This document shows positions 26,387 through 34,256 of a stretch of DNA of 64,000 nucleotides, piece by piece (positions within the stretch are counted from its first letter, which is position 1; the number at the start of each line of letters is the position of its first letter). The notes beneath the pieces are model-generated. The model saw only the letters and a list, made by a program, of their open reading frames with translations, had not been told where the DNA came from and did no database searches. This DNA comes from Agromyces aureus (lineage in GTDB: Bacteria; Actinomycetota; Actinomycetes; Actinomycetales; Microbacteriaceae), in the NCBI RefSeq assembly GCF_001660485.1, contig NZ_CP013979.1, positions 2,542,001 through 2,606,000 of the forward strand. The letters are read 5' to 3'. The translations under genes were made by a program, and so were the position numbers.

Positions 26387-28046
26387 GCGCACCCGCCAAG
26401 GCGATCGTGCGGTCGGCCGCGACGGCGACGCCCGCCCGGTGGGTTGCGACGAGCACGGCGTACCCCTCGTCGGCGAGCTCCCTGAGGCCGGCCGCGATCG
26501 CGGCCTCGTGCGCCGGATCCTGTGCGGAGGTCGGCTCGTCGAGCAGCACGATGCCGGCCTCGGTCGCGAGGGCCCGGTGCAGGGCGCGGGCGATCGCGAC
26601 GCGCTGCGCCTGCCCGCCCGACAGCCCAGTGCCGCCGGCGCCGAGCGGCGTCTCGGGGTCGAGCCCGACCTCGGCGAGGCGCATCGCGCGCTGCCCGATT
26701 GCGACGTCGGCCTGCTCGGCGCCGAGGCGCACGTTCGAGAGCACGGTTCCGGCGAAGAGCGTCGCGCCCTGCGGCGACCACGCGATCGCCGCGCGAGTCG
26801 CGGGTCCGGGGCGCTCGCCGTTCACGAGCGCGTCGCCCTCGATCGGCGTGAACCCCAGCAGACCGGCGAAGAGACTCGACTTGCCGACCCCACTCGGGCC
26901 CGTGACCGCCACGAGCTCCCCCGGTCGCGCTGCCAGATCCACCCCGTCGACCACGACCGCGCCGTCGCGAAGCACGCGAACCCCGGTGAGCGAGACCCCC
27001 GCAAGCGCCGCACGGTCGGCCGCGGAGGTCACCACGGCCGTCGCGGCATCCGGAACCACCTCGCGCCCGGCGCTCGACGAAACGGCCGCCGATCGCCGCG
27101 CGGCCGCGAAGAGCTCGAATGCGTCGTCGGATGCCGCGACGCCCGCGGACGACGCATGGAAGGCCGCCCCGACGTTGCGCAGCGGCAGGAAGATGTCGGG
27201 CGCGAGGATCAGCACGAACAAGCCGGGCAGGAGCCCGATCTCGCCCCACACGAGCCGGAATCCGATCGACACCGCCACGATCGCGACCGACAGGCTGGCC
27301 GCGAACTCGAGCGTGAAGCCCGACAGGAAGGTCACGCGCAGCACGGCCATCGTGCGCTTGCGGAAGTCGTCGGTGACCGATCGGATGCGCGAGACCTGCC
27401 GCTTCGCGCGGCCGAACACGATGAGCGTCGAGAGCCCCCCGACGACCTCGAGGAACCCGTGCGAGAGCGACGCGAGCGAGTCGTACTGACGCCGTTGCAC
27501 GGCTTGCGTGGCCATGCCGATGAGCGCCATGAACACCGGGATCAGGGGCAGCACGATCACGAACACCAGCCCCGAGAGCGGGTCGGCCCACCACGCGATC
27601 GCGATCAGGATCGGCGTGGCGACGACCGTGAGCACGAGCTGCGGCAGGTACGACCCGAAGTACGCGTCGAGCGCGTCGAGGCCGGGGCCGAGCAGGGTCG
27701 TCGTGCGCGCGCTCGAGAAGCCCGGCACTCCCGCGGGCGAGCCCTCGACGGCCACGAGCACGTCGCGTCGCAGTTCCTGCTTGACGCGCAGCGCGCCGGC
27801 CGAGCCCACCAGCTCCCACGCCCACGCCGACAGCGCGCGAACGGATGCCGCGCACACGAGGAGCACGAGCAGGGGCCACGCCCGAGACATCCGCTCGCCG
27901 TCGATGAGGCCCGCGATGAGGGACGCGAGCGCGTAGGCCAGGGCGACGGTGGCGGCCGCCTGCAGGAGCGCCAGCAGCGCACCGACGACGAGGAAGCTGC
28001 GGGCGGCGCGCGAACGCCGCACCAATCGTGGATCGAGGGGTTTCAC
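26379..28046 (-). CDS. cydD: ABC exporter subunit CydD
   Basis: Partner of CydC in the CydDC exporter. Six membrane helices (about 20-310) include FLEVVGGLSTLIVFGRAKRQ, typical of CydD. The ATPase domain has Walker A GPSGVGKSS, signature LSGGQAQRVAIAR, Walker B IVLLDEPT, D-loop SAQD and H-loop VATHRA, all canonical. GTG at 28046 lies one base after the cydB stop; length is 555 residues. The cydA-cydB-cydD-cydC order and tight spacing show a single operon. Confidence 0.93.
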   Translation of the reverse strand: MKPLDPRLVRRSRAARSFLVVGALLALLQAAATVALAYALASLIAGLIDGERMSRAWPLLVLLVCAASVRALSAWAWELVGSAGALRVKQELRRDVLVAVEGSPAGVPGFSSARTTTLLGPGLDALDAYFGSYLPQLVLTVVATPILIAIAWWADPLSGLVFVIVLPLIPVFMALIGMATQAVQRRQYDSLASLSHGFLEVVGGLSTLIVFGRAKRQVSRIRSVTDDFRKRTMAVLRVTFLSGFTLEFAASLSVAIVAVSIGFRLVWGEIGLLPGLFVLILAPDIFLPLRNVGAAFHASSAGVAASDDAFELFAAARRSAAVSSSAGREVVPDAATAVVTSAADRAALAGVSLTGVRVLRDGAVVVDGVDLAARPGELVAVTGPSGVGKSSLFAGLLGFTPIEGDALVNGERPGPATRAAIAWSPQGATLFAGTVLSNVRLGAEQADVAIGQRAMRLAEVGLDPETPLGAGGTGLSGGQAQRVAIARALHRALATEAGIVLLDEPTSAQDPAHEAAIAAGLRELADEGYAVLVATHRAGVAVAADRTIALAGAHV

Positions 28047-28047
28047 G

Positions 28048-29055
28048 TCAGTGCGCGACCGCCGCCTCGACCGATGCGCGCGAGACGCGCTTGCGGAACA
28101 CCCAGTACGTCCAGCCCTGGTAGAGCAGCACGATCGGCAGGGTGAACAGCGCCACCCAGCTCATGACCGTGAGGGTGTACTCGGTGCTCGACGCGTTCTC
28201 GATCGTGAGGCTGTTCGCCGGATCGTTCGAGGCCGGCATCACGTCGGGGAACAGCGCCGAGAACAGCGCCAGCACGGCCGTGGCCACCGTGATCGCGAGC
28301 AGCGTGAACGCGATGCCCTCGGCCCCGCGCAGGTTGGCGAGCCAGCCGCCGATGAGCGCGAGGGCGGCGACCGCGGCGAACACCCAGAACCAGAACGTGC
28401 CGAACGCGAAGCCGGTCCAGAGCAGGAAGCTCGCGGCGACGACGATCGTGATCAGCCCGGAGCGGACCGCGAGACGGCGGGCCCGCTCGCGCAGGTCGCC
28501 CTCGGTCTTGAGCGAGGCGAACACGACCCCGTGCGTGAAGAAGAGGAGCAGCGTCGTGAGGCCGCCCAGGAGCGCGTACGGGTTCAGCAGCGTGAACAGG
28601 TTGCCCGTGAAGTTGTGGTCGGCGTCGAGCGGGACGCCGGCCACGATGTTGGCGAACGCGACGCCCCAGAGCAGCGCGGGCACGGCCGAGCCGACGACGA
28701 TCATGCCGTCGAACCACGCCTTCCACTTCGAGTCGGGCCGCTTGTGCCGGTACTCGAACGAGACGCCGCGGGCGATGAGCGCGAGCAGGATCAGCAGCAG
28801 CGCGAGGTAGAACCCCGAGAACAGCGTGGCGTACCACTCGGGGAATGCCGCGAACAGCGCGGCGCCCGCGACGATGACCCACGTCTCGTTGAGGTCCCAC
28901 ACGGGGCCGATGGTGTTGATCAGCACGCGCCGATCGGTGTCGTCCTTGCCGAGGAACGGCAGGGACATGCCGACGCCGAAGTCGAACCCGTCGAGCACGA
29001 AGTACCCGACGAACAGGAACGCGACGATCCAGAACCAGAGTGTTGCGAGATCCAT
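28048..29055 (-). CDS. cydB: Cytochrome bd ubiquinol/menaquinol oxidase subunit II
   Basis: Membrane subunit of the high-affinity terminal oxidase cytochrome bd, which reduces O2 to water. The 335-residue protein begins MDLATLWFWIVAFLFVGYFVLDGFDFGVGM, the classic CydB start, and includes NETWVIVAGAALFAAFPEWYA and about eight membrane helices. ATG at 29055 has AGGAGG about 9 bases upstream, overlapping the cydA stop. It is 13 bases downstream of cydA. Confidence 0.96.
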   Translation of the reverse strand: MDLATLWFWIVAFLFVGYFVLDGFDFGVGMSLPFLGKDDTDRRVLINTIGPVWDLNETWVIVAGAALFAAFPEWYATLFSGFYLALLLILLALIARGVSFEYRHKRPDSKWKAWFDGMIVVGSAVPALLWGVAFANIVAGVPLDADHNFTGNLFTLLNPYALLGGLTTLLLFFTHGVVFASLKTEGDLRERARRLAVRSGLITIVVAASFLLWTGFAFGTFWFWVFAAVAALALIGGWLANLRGAEGIAFTLLAITVATAVLALFSALFPDVMPASNDPANSLTIENASSTEYTLTVMSWVALFTLPIVLLYQGWTYWVFRKRVSRASVEAAVAH

Positions 29056-29068
29056 CTTCCGTCGCCTC

Positions 29069-30481
29069 CTAGTAGACCGTCGTCGCGGGTTCGATCTTGC
29101 CGGTCTCGGGGTCCGGCTCGCCCACCTCGGGCGGCCCCTTGCGGATCGCCTGGATGATGAGCCGCACCTCGACCACCGCGAGGATGCCGTAGATCAGGGT
29201 GAAGGCCACGAGCGAGATGAGTACCTCGAGTCCGGTCACATACGGCGAGACGCCCGACTCGGTCTTCATGAGGCTGAACACGATCCAGGGCTGGCGGCCC
29301 ATCTCGGTGAAGACCCACCCGACGCTCATCGCGAGCAGCGAGAGCGGGAAGCTCCAGATCGCGACCTTCCAGACCCATGCCTGCTTCGGCATGCGGCCCT
29401 TGCGGGTGACCCAGAGCCCGACCACGGCGATCACGACGTGCAGCAGGCCGAGGCCGATCATCCAGCGGAACGCCCAGTAGGTGACCCAGAGGATCGGGGT
29501 GTAGTCGCCCGGGCCGAACTGCTGCGTGTACTGCGCCTGCAGGTCGTTGATGCCCTCGACGCAGCCGTCGAACGTATGCGTCGACAGGAACGACAGCAGG
29601 TACGGAATACGGATGGAGAAGAGTTCGCTGGACCCGTCGGGCGTGCCGAGGGTGAAGATCGAGAACGAGGCGTCGGCGCCGCAGACCGTGTCGAACGTGG
29701 CCTCCGCTGCGGCCATCTTCATGGGCTGGGTCGCGACCATCGCGAGGCTCAACTGATCGCCGAACAGGGTCGTGAGGATGCCGGAGCCGATCATGAGCCA
29801 GAGGCCGTACTTGAGCGCCGGCCGCATGGTGTCGATGTGCTGGTTGCGGGCCAGGTGCCAGGCCGCGGCACTGATGATGAGGCCGGCGGCGACCATGAAG
29901 CTCGCCGCGATCGTATGCGGGAACGCCGCGAGCGCAACCCGGTTCGTGAGCAGCGCGCCGATGTCGACGAGCTCGGCCCGACCGCTCTCGGCGTTCAGTT
30001 CGAAGCCGACCGGGTTCTGCATGAAGGCGTTCGCGGCGAGGATGAAGTACGCCGAGAGAATGGTGCCGATCGCCGTCGCCCAGATCGTGGCGAGGTGGAT
30101 GCCGCGGGGCAGCTTGTCCCAACCGAAGATCCAGAGGCCGATCATCGTCGCCTCGAAGAAGAAGGCGAGCAGGCCCTCCATGGCGAGCGGGGCGCCGAAC
30201 ACGTCGCCCACGAAGCGCGAGTACTCCGACCAGTTCATGCCGAACTGGAACTCCTGCACGATGCCGGTGACGACGCCCATCGCGAAGTTGATGAGGAAGA
30301 TGTTGCCGAAGAACCGCGTGATGCGCAGGTATTCGGCCTTACCGGTGCGGTACCACGCCGTCTGGAACACCGCGGTGCTGGTGGCGAGGCCGATCGTGAT
30401 CGGCACGAAGAGGAAGTGGTAGACGGTCGTGAGACCGAACTGCCACCTTGCGAGCAACAGCGGATCGAGCAGGTCGTTCAC
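29069..30481 (-). CDS. cydA: Cytochrome bd ubiquinol/menaquinol oxidase subunit I
   Basis: Heme-bearing subunit of cytochrome bd. The start LDPLLLARWQFGLTTVYHFLFVP contains the conserved N-terminal heme-ligand His. GRQPW, diagnostic for CydA, is present (EMGRQPWIVFSLMKTESGVSP). The quinol-binding Q-loop looks short, as in Gram-positive CydA. GTG at 30481 follows GGAAGGGA at about 8 bases; the more distal GTG at 30496 lies inside that site. The length is 470 residues. It is transcribed divergently from a BlaI-type repressor gene, with a palindrome in the shared 87-base gap. Confidence 0.96.
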   Translation of the reverse strand: MNDLLDPLLLARWQFGLTTVYHFLFVPITIGLATSTAVFQTAWYRTGKAEYLRITRFFGNIFLINFAMGVVTGIVQEFQFGMNWSEYSRFVGDVFGAPLAMEGLLAFFFEATMIGLWIFGWDKLPRGIHLATIWATAIGTILSAYFILAANAFMQNPVGFELNAESGRAELVDIGALLTNRVALAAFPHTIAASFMVAAGLIISAAAWHLARNQHIDTMRPALKYGLWLMIGSGILTTLFGDQLSLAMVATQPMKMAAAEATFDTVCGADASFSIFTLGTPDGSSELFSIRIPYLLSFLSTHTFDGCVEGINDLQAQYTQQFGPGDYTPILWVTYWAFRWMIGLGLLHVVIAVVGLWVTRKGRMPKQAWVWKVAIWSFPLSLLAMSVGWVFTEMGRQPWIVFSLMKTESGVSPYVTGLEVLISLVAFTLIYGILAVVEVRLIIQAIRKGPPEVGEPDPETGKIEPATTVY

Positions 30482-30521
30482 TGGAGTCCCTTCCACACGC
30501 CGTCGGCTTCGCGAGCCGTTC

Positions 30522-30538
30522 TTCTACAGAGCGTAGAA
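30522..30538. promoter_or_regulatory. Candidate BlaI-type operator between cydA and blaI-like gene
   Basis: TTCTAC-AGAGC-GTAGAA is a perfect 17-base inverted repeat midway between the divergent cydA and BlaI-family starts. BlaI/MecI operators are dyads with a TAC...GTA core, and this matches that pattern. It lies at about -30 relative to a likely blaI start site (a TAGTCT -10 at 30557-30562), where a bound dimer would block polymerase, and it could equally control cydA. Binding is not shown by sequence alone. Confidence 0.65.
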
Positions 30539-30556
30539 CATTCAGGCTCGCGGCGG

Positions 30557-30562
30557 TAGTCT
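30557..30562 (+). promoter_or_regulatory. Candidate -10 for leaderless blaI-like transcript
   Basis: TAGTCT ends 6 bases before the ATG at 30569, so transcription from this -10 would start at or next to the start codon. No Shine-Dalgarno is evident for this gene. The -35 region is poorly conserved and overlaps the inverted repeat at 30522-30538. Confidence 0.4.
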
Positions 30563-30568
30563 GGAGCC

Positions 30569-30943
30569 ATGGCGAGTCTTGGCGAGTTGGAGCGCTCCGT
30601 GATGGAGGTGCTCTGGAACAGCGACGCCGACGTGTCCGCGAACGAGCTCCGCGACGCCCTCGTGCTCCGCCCCGACTCGAGCGGCCGCGCCGTCGCCACC
30701 ACCACCGTGCTCACGGTGCTCTCGCGCCTCGAGCGCAAGGGCTTCGTCACGCGCTCGCGCGACCAGCGCCCGCACCGCTATCGCGCCCTGCTCTCGCGCG
30801 AGGAGCACACCGCCGAGCTCATGCACGAGGTGCTCGACCGTTCGAGCGACCGCGACGCCGCACTCGCCCGCTTCGTCGGCACCGTGAGCGACCGCGAGGC
30901 CGCGACCCTGCGCCGGCTCCTCGACGAGCTCGCGCACCACTGA
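30569..30943 (+). CDS. BlaI/MecI/CopY-family transcriptional repressor
   Basis: Winged-helix repressor, 124 residues. The N-terminal MASLGELERSVMEVLWNSDADVSANELRDAL and the recognition region ATTTVLTVLSRLERKGFVTRSRDQRPHRYRAL are characteristic of the Penicillinase_R fold. The C-terminal dimerisation/cleavage region is short but complete. It is followed after 2 bases by an M56-type membrane peptidase gene, the classic repressor/protease pair. Its divergent neighbour is cydA, not a beta-lactamase. In Mycobacterium tuberculosis a BlaI homologue is reported to act on respiration-related genes as well as blaC (from memory), so a respiratory role here is plausible but unproven. Confidence 0.9.
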   Translation: MASLGELERSVMEVLWNSDADVSANELRDALVLRPDSSGRAVATTTVLTVLSRLERKGFVTRSRDQRPHRYRALLSREEHTAELMHEVLDRSSDRDAALARFVGTVSDREAATLRRLLDELAHH

Positions 30944-30945
30944 CC

Positions 30946-31779
30946 ATGGTCGCGCTCGCCGCCGTCCTCGGCGCGTTCGCCGTGGCCCTGGCCTGGCCGG
31001 TGCCGTTGGCCCTCTCACGCGCGACCTGGCCCTCCCGCTCCCCTGCGCTCGCGCTCGCGCTCTGGCAGGCGATCGCCCTCGCGGGCGCGCTCTCGATGAT
31101 CGGCTCGCTGCTCGCGTTCGGCGCCTCTCCTGCCGGGTCCCTCGCCGCGGCCGTCGACCACCTGGTGCCCGCTGCGCTGCACGGGGCGATCCCCGCCGAG
31201 TACGCGATCGTGCACCTCGCGTCGATCACGCTTGCGATCGGCCTCGCGATCCACCTCCTCCTGAACCTCGGGCTCACGGCCGTGCGCGCCGAGCGCGAGC
31301 GCCGCCGCCAGCACCAGCTCATCGCACTCCTCGGCGACCCGATGCCCGGCGTGCCGCGCATCCGGGTGCTCGCCCATCCCGAGCCGCTCGCGTACTGCGT
31401 TCCCGGCATCCGCACCGCGACCGTGCTGACCGACGGCCTCGTCGACGCGCTCGAGCCCGACGAACTCGCCGCCGTGATCGCCCACGAACGCGCGCACCTC
31501 GACCAGTTCCATCACCTCGTGCTGCTGTCATTCCGCGCCTGGCACAGCGCGCTGCCGTGGTTCCCGATCGCGAACCGCGCCGAGCGCGCGGTCGCGCTGC
31601 TCACCGAGATGCTCGCCGACGACGACGCCAGGCGCGAGGTCGGCGACGACACGCTGCGCTCCGCGATCGTGCTCGTGGGCAGCTCGGGCGAACCCGGCGC
31701 ATACGCCGACTCGGGCGGCATCTCGCCAGATCACGCGATGCTCACCGCTCGCCTCGCTCGCCTGAGTGTCACCCCGTAG
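30946..31779 (+). CDS. M56-type membrane metallopeptidase (BlaR1-like, no sensor domain)
   Basis: Predicted integral membrane zinc protease, 277 residues. Hydrophobic segments lie at about 1-20, 30-55 and 85-110. The zinc motif HERAH (AAVIAHERAHLDQFHH) is in the second half, preceded by YCVPGIRTATVLTDGLVDAL as in M56/M48 peptidases. The protein ends shortly after the catalytic domain, so the C-terminal penicillin-binding sensor of true BlaR1 is missing. By analogy it would cleave or inactivate the adjacent BlaI-type repressor in response to another signal. ATG at 30946 is 2 bases past the repressor stop. Confidence 0.85.
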   Translation: MVALAAVLGAFAVALAWPVPLALSRATWPSRSPALALALWQAIALAGALSMIGSLLAFGASPAGSLAAAVDHLVPAALHGAIPAEYAIVHLASITLAIGLAIHLLLNLGLTAVRAERERRRQHQLIALLGDPMPGVPRIRVLAHPEPLAYCVPGIRTATVLTDGLVDALEPDELAAVIAHERAHLDQFHHLVLLSFRAWHSALPWFPIANRAERAVALLTEMLADDDARREVGDDTLRSAIVLVGSSGEPGAYADSGGISPDHAMLTARLARLSVTP

Positions 31780-31782
31780 CGT

Positions 31783-31804
31783 GACTCGGAATCACCCCCG
31801 AGTC
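31783..31804 (+). terminator. Hairpin after the M56 peptidase gene
   Basis: GACTCGG (31783-31789) pairs with CCGAGTC (31798-31804) around an 8-base loop, 3 bases after the stop codon. It plausibly ends the repressor-protease transcript before dedA. No U-run follows. Confidence 0.55.
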
Positions 31805-31829
31805 TGATGCGACCCCCAGCGGCCGCGGA

Positions 31830-31835
31830 TACGCT
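31830..31835 (+). promoter_or_regulatory. Candidate -10 for leaderless DedA transcript
   Basis: TACGCT ends 6 bases before the ATG at 31842, a spacing expected for a leaderless mRNA. No Shine-Dalgarno is visible ahead of the gene and no good -35 hexamer is apparent. Confidence 0.35.
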
Positions 31836-31841
31836 CGAACG

Positions 31842-32546
31842 ATGAACGAGATCCTCGACTGGATCCTGAACACGGTGCAGAGCGTCGACCCCGTGGCACG
31901 CACGCTGCTCGCCGGGCTCGGCATCATGTTGGAGACCTCGGTGCTGATCGGCCTCGTCGTTCCCGGCGACACGATCGTGCTCGTCGCCTCGACCGCGGTC
32001 GACGGGGTCGTCGAGTACCTCGCACTCACCCTCACGGTCATCGTCGGCGCGCTCGTCGGCGAGAGCATCGGGTTCGCGCTCGGCCGATGGTTCGGCCCGC
32101 ACATCCAGCGTTCCCGGCTCGGACAGCGCATCGGCGACCACAACTGGCGCCGGGCACAGGTCTACCTCGCCCGACGCGGCGGCCCCGCGGTCTTCGTCTC
32201 GCGGTTCCTGCCGGTGCTGCACTCGCTCATCCCGCTGACGGTCGGCATGAGCGACATGCGCTACCGCAGGTTCATGGTCTGGACGATCCCCGCCTGCGTG
32301 CTCTGGGCGTTCGCCTACGTCTCGGTCGGGTCGGCCGCGGCCGGCGGCTACCGCGAGCTCAGCCGCGACCTGCACTGGGCCGGCTACCTCTTCGTCGCGG
32401 TGATCGTCGCGTTCCTCATCATCGTCTGGGCGGTGAAGCGCTGGCTGGTGCGCTCCGAGGCACGGCACATGACGGAGGTCGCGCCGGAACGGCCGAAGGG
32501 GCCGGAGACCGAAGTCCCCGACCCCCGCGCGGTCGACGGAGCCTAG
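31842..32546 (+). CDS. DedA family membrane protein
   Basis: Member of the DedA/SNARE-associated family, several of which flip phospholipids or undecaprenyl phosphate across the membrane. The 234-residue protein shows LVVPGDTIVLVASTAV, GALVGESIGFALGRWFGP, and FVSRFLPVLHSLIPLTVGMSDMRYRRFMVWTI, with the conserved arginines and prolines. Four or five membrane segments and a charged C-terminal tail are present. ATG at 31842 follows a possible leaderless promoter. Its TAG stop shares the CTAG tetranucleotide with the stop of the convergent substrate-binding protein gene. A cell-wall lipid-carrier role is possible but inferred. Confidence 0.9.
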   Translation: MNEILDWILNTVQSVDPVARTLLAGLGIMLETSVLIGLVVPGDTIVLVASTAVDGVVEYLALTLTVIVGALVGESIGFALGRWFGPHIQRSRLGQRIGDHNWRRAQVYLARRGGPAVFVSRFLPVLHSLIPLTVGMSDMRYRRFMVWTIPACVLWAFAYVSVGSAAAGGYRELSRDLHWAGYLFVAVIVAFLIIVWAVKRWLVRSEARHMTEVAPERPKGPETEVPDPRAVDGA

Positions 32547-33475
32547 ATCAGCCCCTTCTCGGTGAGCCAGTCCTTGGCGGCCGTACTGGCCGAGGCCTTC
32601 TCGTCGCCCTCGACCCGATTGCGCAGGTCGATCAGGTCGTCGGTCGTGAGCTCGGCCGAGACGGCGTCGAGCGCCTTCTGCAGCTCATCGGACGCGATCT
32701 TGCTCGAGAGCAGCGGGATCACGTTCTGGGCGGCGATCAGGTTCTCGGGGTCCTCGAGCACGACGAGGTCCTTCGCCTTCAGGTCGGGCGACGTCGTGTA
32801 GATGTCGGCGACCTGGACGGTGTCGTCCGTCAGCGCCTTGACCGTGTCGGGTCCGCCGTAGTCCTCGTACGGAACGAACGTGACATCCGAGACGCCGTAG
32901 ACCGATGCCAGACCAGGGATGCCGTACCCGAGCTCGGCGAACTGCGGGTTGGCGCCGAGGCTGAACGGTTGCACGGCGGCGAGGTCTCCGATGGACGTGA
33001 GGTTGTTCGCGGAGGCGAACTCGCTCGTGACGACGTAGGCGTCCTTGTCCTCGGCCTCGGCCGAGGCGTAGACCACCAGGTCGTCGGCGGCGACCGCGTC
33101 GACCAGTGCGGCGTCGACGTCTTCGGTCGTGCGCTCGGCGAACTCCGTGTCGTAGTACGCCAGCAGGTTGCCGTTGTACTCGGGGATCAGGTTGATCGAC
33201 CCGTCCTGCAGCGCCGGGATGGTCTGCTGGCGCGGCCCGATGTTGAACTTCGTGGAGACGTCGAAGCCCTGCGCGGTGAGCGCCTGGGCGTAGATCTCCC
33301 CGAGGATCTCGCTCTCGGGGAATGCGAACGAACCCACGACGATCCCGTCGCCACTGGCGCCGGCGGAGCCGGTCTCGGGGGCGGTGGGATCTCCCGAGGC
33401 GCACCCTGCCAGAGCCACGATGGCTCCGACCGCGACAACGCCTGCGGCGATCCGGCCCTTCTTGAACATGCTCAT
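32543..33475 (-). CDS. Osmoprotectant-type ABC transporter substrate-binding lipoprotein
   Basis: Extracytoplasmic binding protein of the OpuAC/ProX-like family, likely for glycine betaine, choline or related quaternary amines. The signal peptide MSMFKKGRIAAGVVAVGAIVALAGC ends in a lipobox (LAGC), so it is a lipoprotein. The mature domain starts GIVVGSFAFPESEILGEIYAQAL and continues with FDVSTKFNIGPRQQTIPAL and IPEYNGNLLAYY, typical of this family. ATG at 33475 has AGAGAGGGA upstream; length is 310 residues. It is the last gene of the ABC operon, with the upstream permease stop 1 base before its start. Substrate specificity is inferred. Confidence 0.9.
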   Translation of the reverse strand: MSMFKKGRIAAGVVAVGAIVALAGCASGDPTAPETGSAGASGDGIVVGSFAFPESEILGEIYAQALTAQGFDVSTKFNIGPRQQTIPALQDGSINLIPEYNGNLLAYYDTEFAERTTEDVDAALVDAVAADDLVVYASAEAEDKDAYVVTSEFASANNLTSIGDLAAVQPFSLGANPQFAELGYGIPGLASVYGVSDVTFVPYEDYGGPDTVKALTDDTVQVADIYTTSPDLKAKDLVVLEDPENLIAAQNVIPLLSSKIASDELQKALDAVSAELTTDDLIDLRNRVEGDEKASASTAAKDWLTEKGLI

Positions 33476-33476
33476 G

Positions 33477-34256
33477 TCATTCCCTCTCTTGGTTCGGTGT
33501 TCCCACCGTCGCCGGCTGACGCTGTGCCTGCCGACGCACCGCACTCCGACCAGTGTCGCGTGAACCGCCGACACCCGGGGTCGCAGTGAGTTTCTGGATG
33601 ACCGCGAAGACGCCGTCCACGAGGAGGGCGAGCGCGGTGATGAGGATGGCGCCACCGAGGATCCTGTTGTAGTCGTTCAACCCGATTCCGCTGGAGATGA
33701 TGCGCCCGAGTCCGCCGAGGCCGACGTACGACGCGATGACGACGGTGGCGATCACCTGGAGCACGCCGGATCGCAGGCCGCCGACGATGAGCGGGAGCGA
33801 CAGCGGGATCTCGACCTTGACGAGGATCTGGAGTTCGGTCATGCCGCTCGCACGGGCGGAGTCGATGGTCTGCCGATCGACGGACTCGAGCCCCGAATAG
33901 GCGCCGGCGAGGATCGACGGGATCGCGAGCAGCACGAGCGCGATCATCGTGCCGAGGAAGTTCGCCGTCGTGCTGACCATCGAGTAGCCGAGGACCATCG
34001 TGAGGAAGAACAGCACGCCGAGCGTCGGGAGGGCGCGCATGCCGCCCGTGAACGAGATGACGAACTGGCGACCCCTGCCCGTGTGGCCGATGTAGAAGCC
34101 GAGCGGGAGCGCGATCACCGCTGCGACCAGGACCGCGACGAAGGTGTACAGCAGGTGCTCGGCGAGGCGGTCCTGGATGGGCAGGGGCGACTGGGCTCCG
34201 GCGACCCAGTTGGCCGGGTCGAAGATCCAGGCGAACGCGTTGAAGAAGAGGTTCAT
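33477..34256 (-). CDS. Osmoprotectant-type ABC transporter permease (second)
   Basis: Membrane permease with a BPD_transp_1 domain, 259 residues. Five or six hydrophobic segments are seen, with GGMRALPTLGVLFFLTMVLG and the EAA-like loop SARASGMTELQILVKVEIPLSLPLIVGGL that contacts the ATPase. The C-terminal tail of about 35 residues is polar. ATG at 34256 overlaps the upstream permease stop as ATGA. It pairs with the other permease to form the channel of the import system. Confidence 0.9.
   Translation of the reverse strand: MNLFFNAFAWIFDPANWVAGAQSPLPIQDRLAEHLLYTFVAVLVAAVIALPLGFYIGHTGRGRQFVISFTGGMRALPTLGVLFFLTMVLGYSMVSTTANFLGTMIALVLLAIPSILAGAYSGLESVDRQTIDSARASGMTELQILVKVEIPLSLPLIVGGLRSGVLQVIATVVIASYVGLGGLGRIISSGIGLNDYNRILGGAILITALALLVDGVFAVIQKLTATPGVGGSRDTGRSAVRRQAQRQPATVGTPNQERE

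Noticed and set aside
30946..31779. Beta-lactam resistance locus (blaR1-blaI-bla)
   Set aside because: The M56 protein lacks the penicillin-binding sensor domain and no beta-lactamase gene is adjacent.
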